DNA from: Lentinus brumalis
Taxonomy: Eukaryota > Basidiomycota > Agaricomycetes > Polyporales > Polyporaceae
DNA: 64,000 nucleotides
Direction: 5' to 3'
Assembly: GCA_001792895.1 (NCBI GenBank)
Contig: MARA01000052.1
Location: 62,001-126,000, forward strand
The position numbers and the translations under genes are program-made. Positions 21,968 through 33,993 of this stretch are shown piece by piece. Under the pieces are notes generated by a model, which was not told the DNA's origin, ran no database searches, and saw nothing but the letters and a program-made list of their open reading frames with translations. Within the stretch, counting starts at the first letter, position 1, and each line of letters starts with the position of its first letter.

Positions 21968-22390
21968 TGTTGAACTCGGAGCTCTATCTCCGGTTTCTGT
22001 GATGGCATCAAGTCCATACTTGCACGCAAGGACACATGCAGTGCAGCCTACTAGCACCCCAAAGCGCTAGCTGACACTGTCCCTCCTTTTCGATATATCA
22101 GTGCTTCTTTATGTTTTCCATTTCCCAGGATTGAACTGTTGACCTGTGCACTTTTCATGCATTTTTCTTTTCGCTCTTTGTTGATTTTCTTTGGTGCTTT
22201 TCTGGCTGTGGCTGTTACAACTGTATAGCTTATGTAACACACACCGTAGACAGCGCGCCCGTCGAGCTCTGGGGTCCTTAGACTTCACAGAGCTTGACAT
22301 AGGTGTGTAGATTCACTTTTGTCAATATATATTAGACTTCACAGAGCTCGACATAGGCCATTGTGATTGCTCTGAGGTGCACTGCAGCCA
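21968..22390 (+). repeat. Copia-family LTR with altered 3' end
   Basis: Same family as 17553-17978 and same orientation. It starts with TGTTGAAC but ends GCAGCCA followed by AGAAAAAAAA instead of GCAGCCAACA, so the last bases were lost or replaced. There is no target duplication (GAACA left, AGAAA right). Confidence 0.8.
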
Positions 22391-24940
22391 AGAAAAAAAA
22401 TTGGTTTTGCATCCTGGGAGTCTCAGAGATGTGCTTGTCAGCTTGAAAGTACTGCCACAGCTTCCAGGCTTTTGATCTGCCTGGTTTGCCTCACTTGCAA
22501 CATGGTACTGTAGAGCTTTGACCTATGTGCATCAATGAACAGCCATATTTGTCAGCAAACTTATTACGATCGATGAGGAACGAAGAGAATCGTCTTTTAG
22601 GTACGACGATTCCTGCCAGCGAAGGTAACGACAACTGATGTCCGTGGGAAAGTTGTTGGAACTCCGATAGTCAGTAGTAAGTGATTACATAAGCGCATGT
22701 AAGAACCAGGTAAGAAACTTTCTTATGTCCTGGAACCCCAGATTGAGGTTAGGAGTGCACAGCTTTAGGGTTGGCAGACGCTCATGCAGCTCTGTAGCGC
22801 AAGTCCAGCATGGTCCTGCTCATCCAACAACTCTGAGTGTTGCTTCATTTTTGTAGTAGATATAGAATGCAATATAGACTTCTAAGATGCTGTAAGGCAG
22901 ACTTGTAGTTGAACTATGCTGCACTGCACTCTCTGTCTCTCTATCTACCCAGTACACATGATTATGCTGCAGCTTAGTGATGTGCTGAGCCCGGCTGGAA
23001 GCTGGTTTGTAGGCTCTCAAGCTGGTCATCTTTAAGCTGAGCTGGGCCGCTATGTCTATCATTCAGAGATGCTTCTTCAGTACCGCATCTGATGCCTATG
23101 ACCACCAAGGTCTTAACTATTATGGTTTATGACAGACTCAGCCCAGAGCGCAACAATCTTTCACATGGGTCCAATTGTGAATGCCATTCAACTGCTTCCA
23201 AGATAGTTCTTATGGTATAGATGGGGTCAAGGTCAAGGATGGTAAGGTATCAAAAAGCAGTTGCAGTTTGAAGAGCTCAGGCAGCAAACACACACACTGC
23301 CTGAGGGTGGTCTCTTGGGAGGTCCATCGAGACAAGCAGAGATAACCTGAGAAGAGCTTGAGTAGTCTCAGAAGGGGTGTCCAAGGCCTGATGGACGTCC
23401 AGGGCTGTTGGAGGAGTACATCAGAATAACTTGTACGGCTGTGTGTCAGCATGTAGGATTATCCCAAGCACTAAAGCAAATAGAGGTCATCTCTAATAGT
23501 CTTGTAGGTGGGAACAGAGGCAGCCGCTCAGATTGCCACCAGTACTGCCAGTGCTGGGGTGGTCGCTGGTGGTTGCGCCTGTTCAATGTTGGCTCTGCAT
23601 CATCCTCTAACTGTCATCTGCATTGCTGGCGGCAGGCTCTCTGGTCAGGCTTTCCGAGGTACATAAATTGCATGGATCCATACTTCTCTGGCACTCTGTG
23701 TCTCCGGTGACACTGCAACAACCATGACTTGCGCTTACTCTCCGGCTGGTACTATATGGCTAACTCAGCCCACACTTCATTGTATCTCGGCAGCCTACTG
23801 GTCTGATCCTAGGTCATGCTCTTTGTCCTGTGGCCTGCTGCACGTGCTGAGGGGTGCATCATGGTCTAGCTCTTGGCTTAGGTATGTATTGAAGGGGTTG
23901 GCTTGCCAGCCCACTTTGCAAGGTGTCTGCAATGTGCATACATCTTGAATCCAGGTGCCCACTTGTTGGCTTTGTGTAACTTGTAATATTCTCCTCGCTG
24001 GAGTCGTCGCAATGAGGCGTACATCTGTAGTCCACTCTGTATTGAACATGGTCTATATAATTGCAATGACAGCTCAGGTGCTTCCTACCATGATATGCAT
24101 GAACAGAGAGTGTCACCCGACCATAGTGCTAAGTATTTGGAATCAAGCTTCTGCTGGCTCGGGGGCCCTTTGAGAATGTCTCCTTTCACTGTATTTATTG
24201 CTAGCTGTATTGAGTTTGTCTCTGCCCCAGGGCCTGAGATGACCAGAGATAATCTCGCAAGTCCCCTGACGAGACCCTTGGGATCACCCATGAGACAAAT
24301 TCCGAGATGATCTCCGGTTGTCCCGGATGCCCCTCACGAGAGAACCTCCTCATGCAGTGACATAGACATATATAAAGCTGGACTTGCATCAAGCAGGTAT
24401 CAAGCAAATATATGTACAGGCAAGGTACTACATAGCAGTCCAGAAGTAGAGTAACAAAGGCAGTAGTCTGGGCAATAACAAAGGTAAGAAAGGGTGATAG
24501 TAGCATAAAAGTAACCAGAAGCATCACAAGTAATGGGTAAGCTTGTGATCTAATTGAATATCAATGGTTCTAGTGTGATCTGTTAGGACAAATGCTGCAT
24601 GTCAGTCTCTGAATTGATCAATTGCAACCACTTATAAGACACTCATAATTATCTTGAGCTCACATCATCCAGCCAACTTACTCAACAGCATCAGCAATAT
24701 GTTATTACTCTGTACTGTTAGTCACCATCTTACTAAACTACTTACTGATCAACTACACCAGCAAATAGTGTCATCACTGTTGCCCTATTTGATTGCCAGT
24801 ACCAAGCAATGACATCCATAACTGATGAGTGCAATTCATCATATTGTTGACACATAAACAGCATAGTAACAGATCTAATGGGTGGTGGACTGACATTAGC
24901 CTCAGCTATGGGTCTTTTTGTTGGAGTCAATGATCACCAC
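22391..24940. other. Non-coding repeat-derived DNA
   Basis: No gene recognised. A minus-oriented terminal fragment of repeat family E is at 22563-22665 (TTACGATCGATGAGGAACGAA). Around 24230-24550 there is a TATA-like ATATATAAAGCTGG in a sequence that resembles an LTR promoter. The same box occurs near 38870, but no LTR ends could be set. All open frames are short, overlap on both strands and lack motifs. Confidence 0.35.
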
Positions 24941-25265
24941 GGCATTGTTATCTGCTATAGTTTCCTTGTACCGCTCTAGTATCTGTCACAGTTGCCCCCA
25001 TAACACCCACTTACCCACTGCATTATTATCTGCCATAGTCCTCCTTATATTGCTCTAGTATCTGGCAAAGTTGCCCTCAACACTCGCTTATCCACCGCAT
25101 TATGATCTGCCATAGTCCTTCTTGTATCGCTCTAGTATCTGTCATAGTTGCTCACATAACGTCCACTTACCTGCTGCATTATTATCTGCCATAGTCCGCC
25201 TTATATCACTTTGTTATCCACTTTGTTACCCATCATAGTTGCCCTCATAACGCCCACTTACTCTA
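24941..25265 (+). repeat. Minisatellite, about four ~79-bp units
   Basis: Units start at about 24941, 25020, 25098 and 25177 with GCATTATTATCTGCCATAG and continue through GCTCTAGTATCTG and CATAACGCCCACTTACC. The fourth unit has a small internal duplication (CACTTTGTTA). No coding function is apparent. Confidence 0.85.
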
Positions 25266-26359
25266 TTGAGAACAAAGCCCACAGCTTGCCTGATTGCCGG
25301 TGTCATCCAAAACTACTGAATGCAATCCATCCAGTTATTAAACCCTACTGATGATACTGATGCATGTTATTTGTGATAGACAAACTAGAGCCTCTGTTAG
25401 AAGTCCCCATATTGAAGTTACTTATCAGTTTGTAGAGCCATTGCCAAAACAATCCTAACAGCTTACAGTTTCAGATTGTCCGTCCCAATCGGGCAATTAA
25501 GCGCCGGAAAGCGCTGAGCTCGAAACTGCACCTTGTTGACTTTGTTTGGCCAATAGATTGAAAGACTGATAATAAATGTTGATAGGGAGACTTATAACTC
25601 AGTCTGTAGGTATTGTAGCACACAATAGAGACTTTGTTATCCTGATCAAGTGCCGGGAATAGGATGGATTGCACTCATTAATACCAGATGATGCCATGCC
25701 CATGCTTACAAATCACGGGCGGCAAAAACATGGCTCGTTGTGATTGTGATTATGACGTACGACGACACTTTTCCGCCATGTTTTTGCCGCCCGTGATTTG
25801 TAAGCATGGGCTTGGCATCATAATTTGTAAGCAAGGCTTGGCATCATTCCAATTACAATCGATTCAAACTGCAATAGAGTGCCCTATTAACGCAGTTCTA
25901 TGCCAAGTAAGCTTTATAAGTGATGTGCAAATGTTGTAAGCAGGGACTCTATCCGTCCTCTGAGTAATTGAGGTTGTTTATGTAAAGATAAGTACATGTT
26001 AATGGGATGGATTGCATCTATGTCTTCTGGATGTAAGTACCAATGGACGGCGCCAATAAGAACTGTTTGTATCACATCTCTCTCAATACTTATCCAATCC
26101 GGACGAATGTTATACCATTTGAAAGCTACAGAGGAGCTCTACAACATGGGCTGTGTTTGCAGCCATGTCAATTGATGTTTGTTTATGTGTTTATGGCATA
26201 AAGATATGTATCATTGGCACCAATTGCCCTCTACCAGTGAATTCTTATACCAGGGCTCCTATAATACCTGTATCTCTATGCAGGTGTTATAATAATTATA
26301 CACTGTGATACTTACACTATTCATGAACAGCAGAGAAAGTTGCATGCTAGGTTGTAACT
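25266..26359. other. AT-richer non-coding DNA with one hairpin
   Basis: No gene recognised apart from the inverted repeat listed separately at 25688-25821. It is the left flank of the LINE insertion. Confidence 0.35.
25688..25821. repeat. Long near-perfect inverted repeat (47-bp arms)
   Basis: Arms 25688-25734 and 25775-25821 are complementary at 46 of 47 positions, separated by 40 nt. The outer ends are ATGATGCC / GGCATCAT and the inner ends AACATGGC / GCCATGTT. A further partial copy of the right arm end (TTTGTAAGC...CTTGGCATCAT) follows at 25825-25848. It could be a foldback MITE or give a stable RNA hairpin. The near identity of the arms in an otherwise decayed region suggests a recent origin. 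Confidence 0.85.
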
Positions 26360-26373
26360 AACATATTATCTAT
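26360..26373 (+). repeat. Probable LINE target-site duplication, left
   Basis: AACATATTATCTAT here and AACATATCATCCAT at 31388-31401 agree at 12 of 14 bases, with two C/T differences. This flanks the LINE and starts in its A-rich tail on the right. Confidence 0.6.
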
Positions 26374-26396
26374 CACAACAGTCAACGGACGAAGCG

Positions 26397-26906
26397 GTGT
26401 GGCCGGCCTCCTTCGACAGAGGGGCCACCAGTGCGAGTGTGTACGAGGACCTCGATGAAGGAAGCGGAGGCGCGGCCAGCCGCCTTCGCACGACGGAGGA
26501 CTCTGCTGCCATGGGGCACGAGGTGGACGAGGCGGAGTCCTCCATCACGGCACATCAGATGGAGACGTGTACAGGGCCTCAATCCGAGACCCGTGCTGGA
26601 TCCCAGCAGACATCCCAGATCCTGGGATTAAACATGGACGATGTACGTCCTCGCTCGCGGAGTCCCGAGCTTGACGGGAGGCCTGTCCCCACGTCGCACG
26701 TGGGTTCTGCCGGCCAACAGTCTGAGGAGACGAACGACCTCAGAGATGGCCCAGCAACACAGAGCGATGGCTCTGCAGCTCCTGCTCTGGAGATGGATGT
26801 GGATGACCCAATGCAAGGCCCACCGCCTCACCCACGAGACGCGTACAATGGCGCGAGGACACCCTCACCCGTAAAGAAGCACCGCGAATTGCAACACTCA
26901 ACATGA
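26397..26906 (+). pseudogene. LINE ORF1-like region
   Basis: An open frame of 169 codons, rich in Ser, Glu, Asp, Gly and Pro, with SPVKKHREL near the end. No gag knuckle is visible. It overlaps the start of the endonuclease in another frame, as in many LINEs, but it may be only the N-terminal part of a frameshifted ORF2. There is no ATG at the marked start (the codon is GTG). Confidence 0.45.
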
Positions 26907-27690
26907 ACGGCTATGGGAATCTTGTCAGAGATCACGAAAACAATAAATGGGGCCGCATATACAAAGTACTGTCTGACCAACATATAGGCATTCTCCGGCT
27001 CCAGGAGACGCACCTTACCGACGAGAGGAAGGCTGGCCTTCACAAGATGTTTGCAAGGCGCATTAAGATCTTCCATTCAGCACACCCGGATGCCCCAACC
27101 TAACGGGAGGGAGTAGCGATTGTAATTAATACGCACTATCTCGATGAGTCCAAGGCCGAAGCTACTGAGATTATACCTGGAAGAGCTCTGCAGCTGTCAA
27201 TTGAATGTCAGGGCGGAGACAAGCGGCACATACTGTGTGTCTATGCTCCAACATCTGATGGTGTAGAAGGACATAAGAGGTTCTTCAACGAGCTGGAAGA
27301 ATATTATGAAACGCACCCAGCGAGCCCCAAGCCACAACTCATGGCAGGCGACTTCAACAATGTCGAAGACATTATCGACCGGCTGCCTGTCCAAGATGGC
27401 CCCGATACATCAATTATCGCCCTCGACAGGCTGAAACTAAGTCTTGGCCTCATGATTGCTGATGGCTGGCGTACGACGAACCCAACGGCGCGCGACTACA
27501 CTTTCCACTGTGGGTCCGGACAGAACACTGTCTTCTCGAGGCTAAATCGCATTTACGTCAGTACTGATCTCTTCAATAATGCCCGAGACTGGCGAATATG
27601 CGAGCCCGGGGTAAAGACTGACCATAGTATGGTCAGCGTCCAGCTCACCTTGGATACGGCCCCGATAGTTCGTCCAGGCCGACGATCTTC
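26880..27690 (+). pseudogene. LINE ORF2 apurinic-like endonuclease
   Basis: RIATLNMNGYGN opens the domain. LRLQETHLTDE (catalytic E), HILCVYAPTSDG, LMAGDFNNVED (D-x-N) and VKTDHSMVSVQL (terminal D-H) follow, the full signature of the APE-type nuclease that nicks target DNA. A TAA near 27102 interrupts it; otherwise the catalytic residues are present. Confidence 0.85.
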
Positions 27691-27842
27691 CCACTCGGGC
27701 TGCTGAAAGACAACAAACTAGCGAAGAGCATTAAGCAGAGAGGCATGGAAGCTCTGCATGAACTCACCTGCCTTGAAACCTCCGGGGTGCGGACAGAGGG
27801 CGCAACCCACAAACTGTACTGCATAAATTCAAGGTCGACACC

Positions 27843-30300
27843 ATGCTGATGGCAAGAGACCGGGAGAGAGCGGTTGTACCAAAGCTGCTCCATGAGATCC
27901 GAGAACTCGAGTCGGAGCTGCGGAAGGTCAAGGCAGACCGCACGATGTCGGAACAAGCGACACTTGAGGCGGCGGCTGCGCTAACAACACAGATCCGAGA
28001 GCTAAAGATGAAGAGATTCAAACAGCAGCAGCAGAATTCGAGGGCAACCCATAGACTATATGGGGAACACCCTACGAAGTACTGGTCGCAGTTGCACAAA
28101 GAGAGCGCACCTAGAGATGTCATTCCTGCCTTCGAGAAGAACCCTGAGAGGGGACCGTCGGAGGAAGCACGGTACGAGACGGACTTGGCCAAAATGGCGG
28201 AGATGGCGAGACGGCACCACAACCATGTTCAGCGCGATGAGCCGAGTATGAAACCAGCGGATGAGCGTGAGCAGGATATCCGGACAGCCTTGAACAGCCT
28301 CAATGTGTCAGTATCAGACGAACAACGCCAGGAGCTGCGTGGCGAAATAACGTACGAGGAGTGCGAACTTTCCTTATGATTCTCAAAGAATGGGTCTGCT
28401 CCAGGTATGGACGGAATTTGCTTTGAACTTTGGAAGATGTTGCACGCGAGGCACTCAGAGGACTCCCGCTTCCCTGACTGTCAGGATTTTGACATGTTGG
28501 TGCTGCTGCGAGCTGCCTTTGAGGATATGTGGACCCACGGGGTGAGCGCAACTACTTCCTTTGCAGAGGGCTGGATTGCTCCCATCTATAAGGAGAAGGG
28601 AGAGCAGTCTAAGATTGTCAATTACTGCCCAATAACACTCCTGAATACAGACTATAAATTGCTTAGCAAAACCCTGGCAGTCCGGTTAGCGGACATTGCT
28701 CCGGACTTGATACACAAGTTGCAAGCAGGCTTCGTACCTGGCCGTAAAATCCATAATCATACTCAATTAGCCCGGATGATGACCCTATGGGCTGAGAAAA
28801 ATGGGGCTGATGGTGCGATAGTCGCACTGGACCAGGAAAAAGCATACAACAAAGTCGCGCACGACTATCTCTGGCGAGTTCTTCGCCAATTTGGCATTCC
28901 TGACGAATTTGTGAACCTAGTAGAATCCCTATATGCAAACGCAAACACGTCAGTCATGATCAATGGCATTCTGAGTAGACCGTATCAGGTTTATCGGGGA
29001 GTACGCCAGGGCGACCCCCTCTCCTCCTTATTGTTTGACCTTGCCATTGAACCTCTCTCGGCGATGATTTGACATTCAGACCTGACATGCCTCAGTATTC
29101 CATGCACCGGAGAAGTGCTCAAGGCTACCCTGTTCGCGGACGACATGACCGTGTATGTCTCGTCGGACGACGACTTCGCCGTGCTCCAGTCGATCCTCGA
29201 CACCTGGTGTTCGGCCGCAAAAGCGTGATTCAACCTGCAGAAAACAGAGATTATCCCAATAGGCTCCTCCGAGTACAGACAGAGAGTAGCGGATACATAC
29301 CACTCGACAGGGAATTGGGAGAACTTCCCAACTAACGTACATGTGGCCAGAGACGGCGAACCGGTACGAATTTTGGGTGCCTTCTTTGGAAATGAGGTTA
29401 ACCAGATTGACCTATGGTCAACTGTACTCACAAAGATGGTCGCGATGCGACAGCCGTTGATGAAAGCGATGGCGCGATGGCGGAATGGCCATTCTACAGT
29501 CATCGGTAAGAAACATGTCCTACAAATGATAGTGGGGGTATGACTCAGTATCTGATGAATGTTCAGCGTATGCCTGAGCCTATTGTTAAATGGCTCACGA
29601 AGGTCATGTGCAGCTATCTCTGGGATGACAAGCACAACTCCCCAGTAGGGATGAGCCATGTCTGCCTGCCTGTAGAGTGAGGAGGCCTAAGTGTTCTGGA
29701 TCTGCACGCCAGGAATGAGGCAATAGACATTATGTGGTTAAAATCATATCTCGACTTCAGCACGGAGCGTCCACTGTGGGCGTACCTAGCAGACGATCTC
29801 CTGGCTAACCACGTCCCTAAGACGTGCAGACCACAGCAGTCTGACCTGCGTATCAATATGTTCCTGCAGGGCTGGAGTGTGTACCAATAATGGCGAGGCA
29901 AATGCACGCGTCGGTGCAGGGGTCTTCGTCGGGGGAACCAAGCATTGAACAAAAGTCTGCGGCTCCCGGAAACGTTAGAACAGTCGAATCAGACTGAAGA
30001 GGCGTGGCCACGCTGATGGCGGTGCGTCTGCCTGGTGACTTCACTCGGGTCAGACACATCACAGACTCAAAGACGGTCATGGACTCGCTCACCAAATGGC
30101 ATCGGAGGCATGAAGATACAGGGTATATCTTGCAGAGGAATGCCCAGATTACCAAGGCTATCATGGCGCAGTTGAGAATGAGGAAAGCTCACTCGGTTTA
30201 CAAGTGGGTTAGAGGCCATGATGGCCACCCTGGAAATGAGGCGGCCAATAGGTTAGCTGCGAAGGGGCAGAGAAAAATGATAACGACGAAGTCTTGCTAG
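27843..30300 (+). pseudogene. LINE ORF2 reverse transcriptase and RNase H
   Basis: The linker helix (KVKADRTMSEQATLEAAAAL) leads to SAPGMDGICFELWKML, EGWIAPIYKEKGE, NYCPITLLNTDYKLLSK, RLADIAPDLIHKLQAGFVPG and VYRGVRQGDPLSSLLFDLAI. After a stop (TGA near 29070) comes LFADDMTVYVS, whose F-A-D-D catalytic box is intact. RNase H follows at 30004-30300 with ITDSKTVMDSLTKW and WVRGHDGHPGNEAANRLAA. This enzyme would copy element RNA at the nicked target. Stops at about 28377, 29070 and 29229 make it inactive. Confidence 0.9.
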
Positions 30301-30514
30301 CAATTCCATCGGAGTATACACTCTCGGGCGCAAAACTGAACTGCATCACGCAGAAGCTCGCCTACCGTGTGATCAGAGCTCGGAAGGACGCCAAGACAAA
30401 AGCAAGACCACGCGCAGTCGCAAGTCTCGACATGATTGTAAGCGGTCTACAAGACTGATACGGCATCCAGCTGCACAAGCGTCAATCTGGCACTCCCTAC
30501 GCTCGAAGCATGTA

Positions 30515-31246
30515 TTGTGGGAAGCTGCCCAGTTCATATGGATGTCTATTCACGACGGGTTCATGATCGGAACCCACTGGCTGAGGCCTAAGATGTCGGC
30601 CGAACTACAGCAACGAGCGCAATGTGCTTCATGCGGGGACCTTGAAAGCATGTCTCACATATGTTTCGACTGCCCGGCTAAAGGCCAGAGAACAATCTGG
30701 AAGCTTCTGAAAAGAATATGGGCACTCACCAAGCAAGACTGGAAGGCCCCATGCTGGGGGACGGCATTTGGGGCGGCGTGTGTTGTGCTCAAAACGGCGG
30801 AGGGTGCGAGGAACGCGGACCTAGAGAACCTCTGGTGCATACTATGCACGGAGGCAGTACATCTGATTTGGAAGCTGAGATGTGAGCGGGTTATCCAACA
30901 CGGTGGAGTGGAATTCACGAAGCGGGGGATTACAAACCGTTTCTATGCTGCCCTTGACTCCCACCTGACTCTTGATAGATGTGTTGCAGCGATGGCAAGC
31001 AGCAAGAGAGCGCTTAAACCGGACGGCGTCGAACCAATCTGGCTACCGGTCGTGAATGATCGCGAATCTCTCCCGCCCAAGCGGGTGGTGCAGAGCGGGG
31101 TTTTAGTGGGTATAAAGCGAGGGCATGATGGGGGAGGCCGACTATGTTGGCCAATCCAAATGATTTGCCTAACCTTTGAGTCCCACACTCAGTGCGTAAT
31201 GCATTTCCCCGCAGTTTCTGGTGACGGTGCTATTCTTATTGCATGA
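30515..31246 (+). pseudogene. LINE ORF2 C-terminal zinc-finger region
   Basis: A 243-codon frame with CASCGDLESMSHICFDCP, the zf-RVT-type finger that ends Tad1-like ORF2 proteins, followed by Trp-rich helices and LPPKRVVQSGVLVGI, a typical tail in basidiomycete copies. The frame is continuous here, which suggests the element is not very old. Confidence 0.75.
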
Positions 31247-31387
31247 CCCATCCGAGGTTCCAACCCCTCGGGCGAGTCGCCAAGCACGCCTGGACAATAC
31301 TCTCGACCATGAGCCACACAACAAGCCCCTCTGGGGACCAATGTGGCCCGAGGCTAAATGCGCTCCTCCAAAAGAAAAACAAAAAAA

Positions 31388-31401
31388 AACATATCATCCA
31401 T
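31388..31401 (+). repeat. Probable LINE target-site duplication, right
   Basis: Partner of 26360-26373, following the A-rich tail. Confidence 0.6.
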
Positions 31402-31439
31402 AATTGAGTACAGAGATTCCCCATAACATACAAAGACTC

Positions 31440-33640
31440 CCAATTCCTCATCGATCGTCCCTGCCAGGAATGGCCTACTTCCCAACAAGTTACATCTTAT
31501 TGGTGTTGCAGGGTCCAGTCAAGTCAGCTTACTATAACATGGTAGAAGCGCAGGGAAGGGGTGCCCTGCACTGCCATATGCTGATCTGGCTTGAAGGACA
31601 CTTACCTCCACAGAAATTGCAAGACACTGTGATGGGTTCTGAGAGCTACTAAAGGAAAATGTTCGACTGGCTCGAGTCTGGTATCAAGTGTGAGTTGCCT
31701 ATAATCATGGAGGTTGTTGTAGAGAACCCGGTAAAACCAGAGCCACACCCACGGCACCACTTGGACTCAGACAATTTGTGTACTCTGCTTCCTGGTGTGA
31801 TCCCTGCGCCATCTGTACACACCTTCCAGGACCAAGGAATGTTCAGAAACATGTTCGACACCTTTGTGAAGGATGTTGTCAAAGTGTACAACTGGCATGA
31901 GCACAACAGTAGATGCTTCAAGTATGTACCAAATGATATTATCCCAATGGATGATATGTGTAAGGACGCTCTCTGCCATATGCATATCGATGGTCATACT
32001 TGCGCAAAGACTGAGTTGGAGGCAGATACGGGAACTATCTTGCAGAGGCAATTGCACCCTTATATCGCAAGCTACAATAATGTGTTAGTATTTCTCATGA
32101 GGTGCAACATGGACATCAAATTTTCCACCAGTTCTGGTAAAGCAGCAAAGGCATGACTGTATTATGTCACCGACTCCATCACAAAGTTGAGCTTACTGGC
32201 ACATGTTGGGCTGGTGTTGTTGTCCTATGGCATTCAGCATACCAAGGACTGATTCCATGATGGTATCAGTGAACACATGACAAGAAGTGCACTAAACATG
32301 ACCGTGAATCACATGATTATTCAGATGGAGTTATTGCGTCAGCAGGCATTGAGTCACGTCATTGGCGGCGGGGACTGCTATATTAAGGACACAATTCAGG
32401 TGTTGCATTGGTGTGCATTTGACCGGACCAGTTGTTTAAACAGCATTTCAAGGAGTCAACGGTTAGGGAGCCTATGGCGGCAGTGGGTCGGGAGAATGTA
32501 GTTATAGAGAGTGAAGGAGATGTTGTCATGGCAGAGAACAATGGCACTGCTGAAGCTGACGGTGTCCTGGAGGACAACCATAATGGGGATGGCAAAGATG
32601 GGGACTCGGAGGACAGTGAGGAGGATGCTGAGGATGGTCTTGCAAATATAGAGGGTAAAGATTTATTTCTTCCGGTCCTTCAAGCTGGGTCAATTTCTGC
32701 AGTGAACCAACAACAGGATTACGTCTACCGGAGCATTGATCCCAATATGACATCACTGTCACTCTATGAGTTTGTGGGTAACGTCAGCAAGAATAGTCTG
32801 AAATGCTTGAATGTGGGGTCATGGGCTGAACAAGGACAGAGGACAAGAGGCCGATTTTTGTCCATTGAACATACACAGTATGCAACCCATGGGCTTTGCA
32901 AGCACCGTGAGTGGGTGGTACCAGTGTTGCTTAGTAATAATACACCAAGATCAGATTGACAGCCAGAAGAGAAGGAGGTGTGGGCCCGCATGATGTCAGT
33001 TTTGTTTGTCCCTTGGAGAACACTGCCAGATTTGAAGGTTGGAGAGACGTGGTGTGAAGCATTTGATAGGCATTGACCTGCCATTACCTGCCATTCCACC
33101 AAGACTGCAGGAGATCATTGCAGACATGAACATGCTTTCAGAATGCAGGAATGCCAGGGATGCTAACTGTGACCTGCAACACACAGAAGCTTTTGCATTT
33201 ATCCGAGAAGGTTTGCCAGCTGCAGGTATGGAGCGCTCTGAGAATATAGACGATTTGCTTGGGGATGATTACAAGCTGTTTGAAGGCAGTGATGTCCAGG
33301 GTGTATTCGAGTATTTTGAAAAGAACAATGTGTTGCAGGACAAGCTAGATGCTAAGCTAGGTGCACGTGTCAGGCAAGTTCAGGCAAGTTCTGAACGTGT
33401 GCTATGGAGACTTGCCTGTCAGACTGGTGGCACCTAACATTGTGGGAGAGGCTGCGGCCAGCACTTTAACTTGTTCGAGCCAGTCATCTATTGAATCTGT
33501 GGTACCAGGCACAGTGGAGGAGATTATTCCCAGCATGCAAGGCAAAAGTTGCCACAGAGTTGAAGAGGATGTGGTCCCACTGGCCACACAGCTGGCTGTG
33601 ATGCGAGAGCTCAAACGGCATCGCAGACCGGAACCAGCAG
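31440..33640 (+). pseudogene. Helitron Rep protein, central part, degenerate
   Basis: After an intron-like acceptor (GTGTTGCAG at about 31503-31511) the frame reads AYYNMVEAQGRGALHCHMLI, the HUH motif (H-x-H) of Helitron Rep proteins. Then come HMHIDGHTCAKTEL, YNNVLVFLMRCNMDIKF and YYVTDSITKLS. Relatives usually have YITDYITK, with two tyrosines that attach to DNA; the second is Ser here. Further on WARMMSVLFVPWRTLPDL is typical of the linker before the Pif1-like helicase. Stops and shifts are frequent, and the P-loop of the helicase is missing because a family R repeat begins at about 33648. Confidence 0.85.
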
Positions 33641-33647
33641 GGGACAC

Positions 33648-33985
33648 CTACTTTCATGTAAAAGAGATAAGAACTGAAGGTTTTAAGGTGGCAGGAACAT
33701 TTACTAAAGAGCCATCATCAGTGAGTTGCCATATTGGGCCAAAAAACACGAAAATGCGCTGAGAGGTTGGTATAGCACAGCCACTATGGGCTCTGGGGCT
33801 ATTGTGATTATGGCTGTAGAGGCCAAAAAGAGCGAAAAAAGTGCACAAGAAGGAGGCCTCTGGGCTGGCTATTAATTAGCTCAGCTGCCTGGTTAGGCAG
33901 AATATGGTGGCTCTTGGAGCCTCCAGGGTGGCTGTATACAGAAGCTGATACATGTTGCAATAGTGTGCAGGCTATTTACTGACTT
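33648..33985 (+). repeat. Short repeat family R, copy 2
   Basis: Same family as 8905-9226, opposite orientation. The right end lacks the terminal CTATTGCAATAG and runs into repeat family E. It truncates the Helitron fragment. Confidence 0.75.
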
Positions 33986-33993
33986 GCCTCAGA

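Larger units (their letters stand above)
26374..31387 (+). mobile_element. Tad1-like LINE retrotransposon, full length but inactivated
   Basis: A 5-kb non-LTR element with ORF1-like, endonuclease, reverse transcriptase, RNase H and zf-RVT regions in this order and an A-rich tail (31368-31389). Domain order with RNase H after the polymerase fits the Tad1/I group seen in fungi. Probable target duplications flank it. Several stop codons and frameshifts break ORF2, at least one being CGA to TGA as expected from cytosine deamination. It interrupts older repeat DNA. Confidence 0.85.

Noticed and set aside
17553..22390. Intact LTR retrotransposon with 5' and 3' LTR
   Set aside because: No retroelement coding motif inside, no primer-binding site or purine tract at the internal edges, and no target duplication at the outer ends. 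Kept only as a speculative non-autonomous unit in findings.
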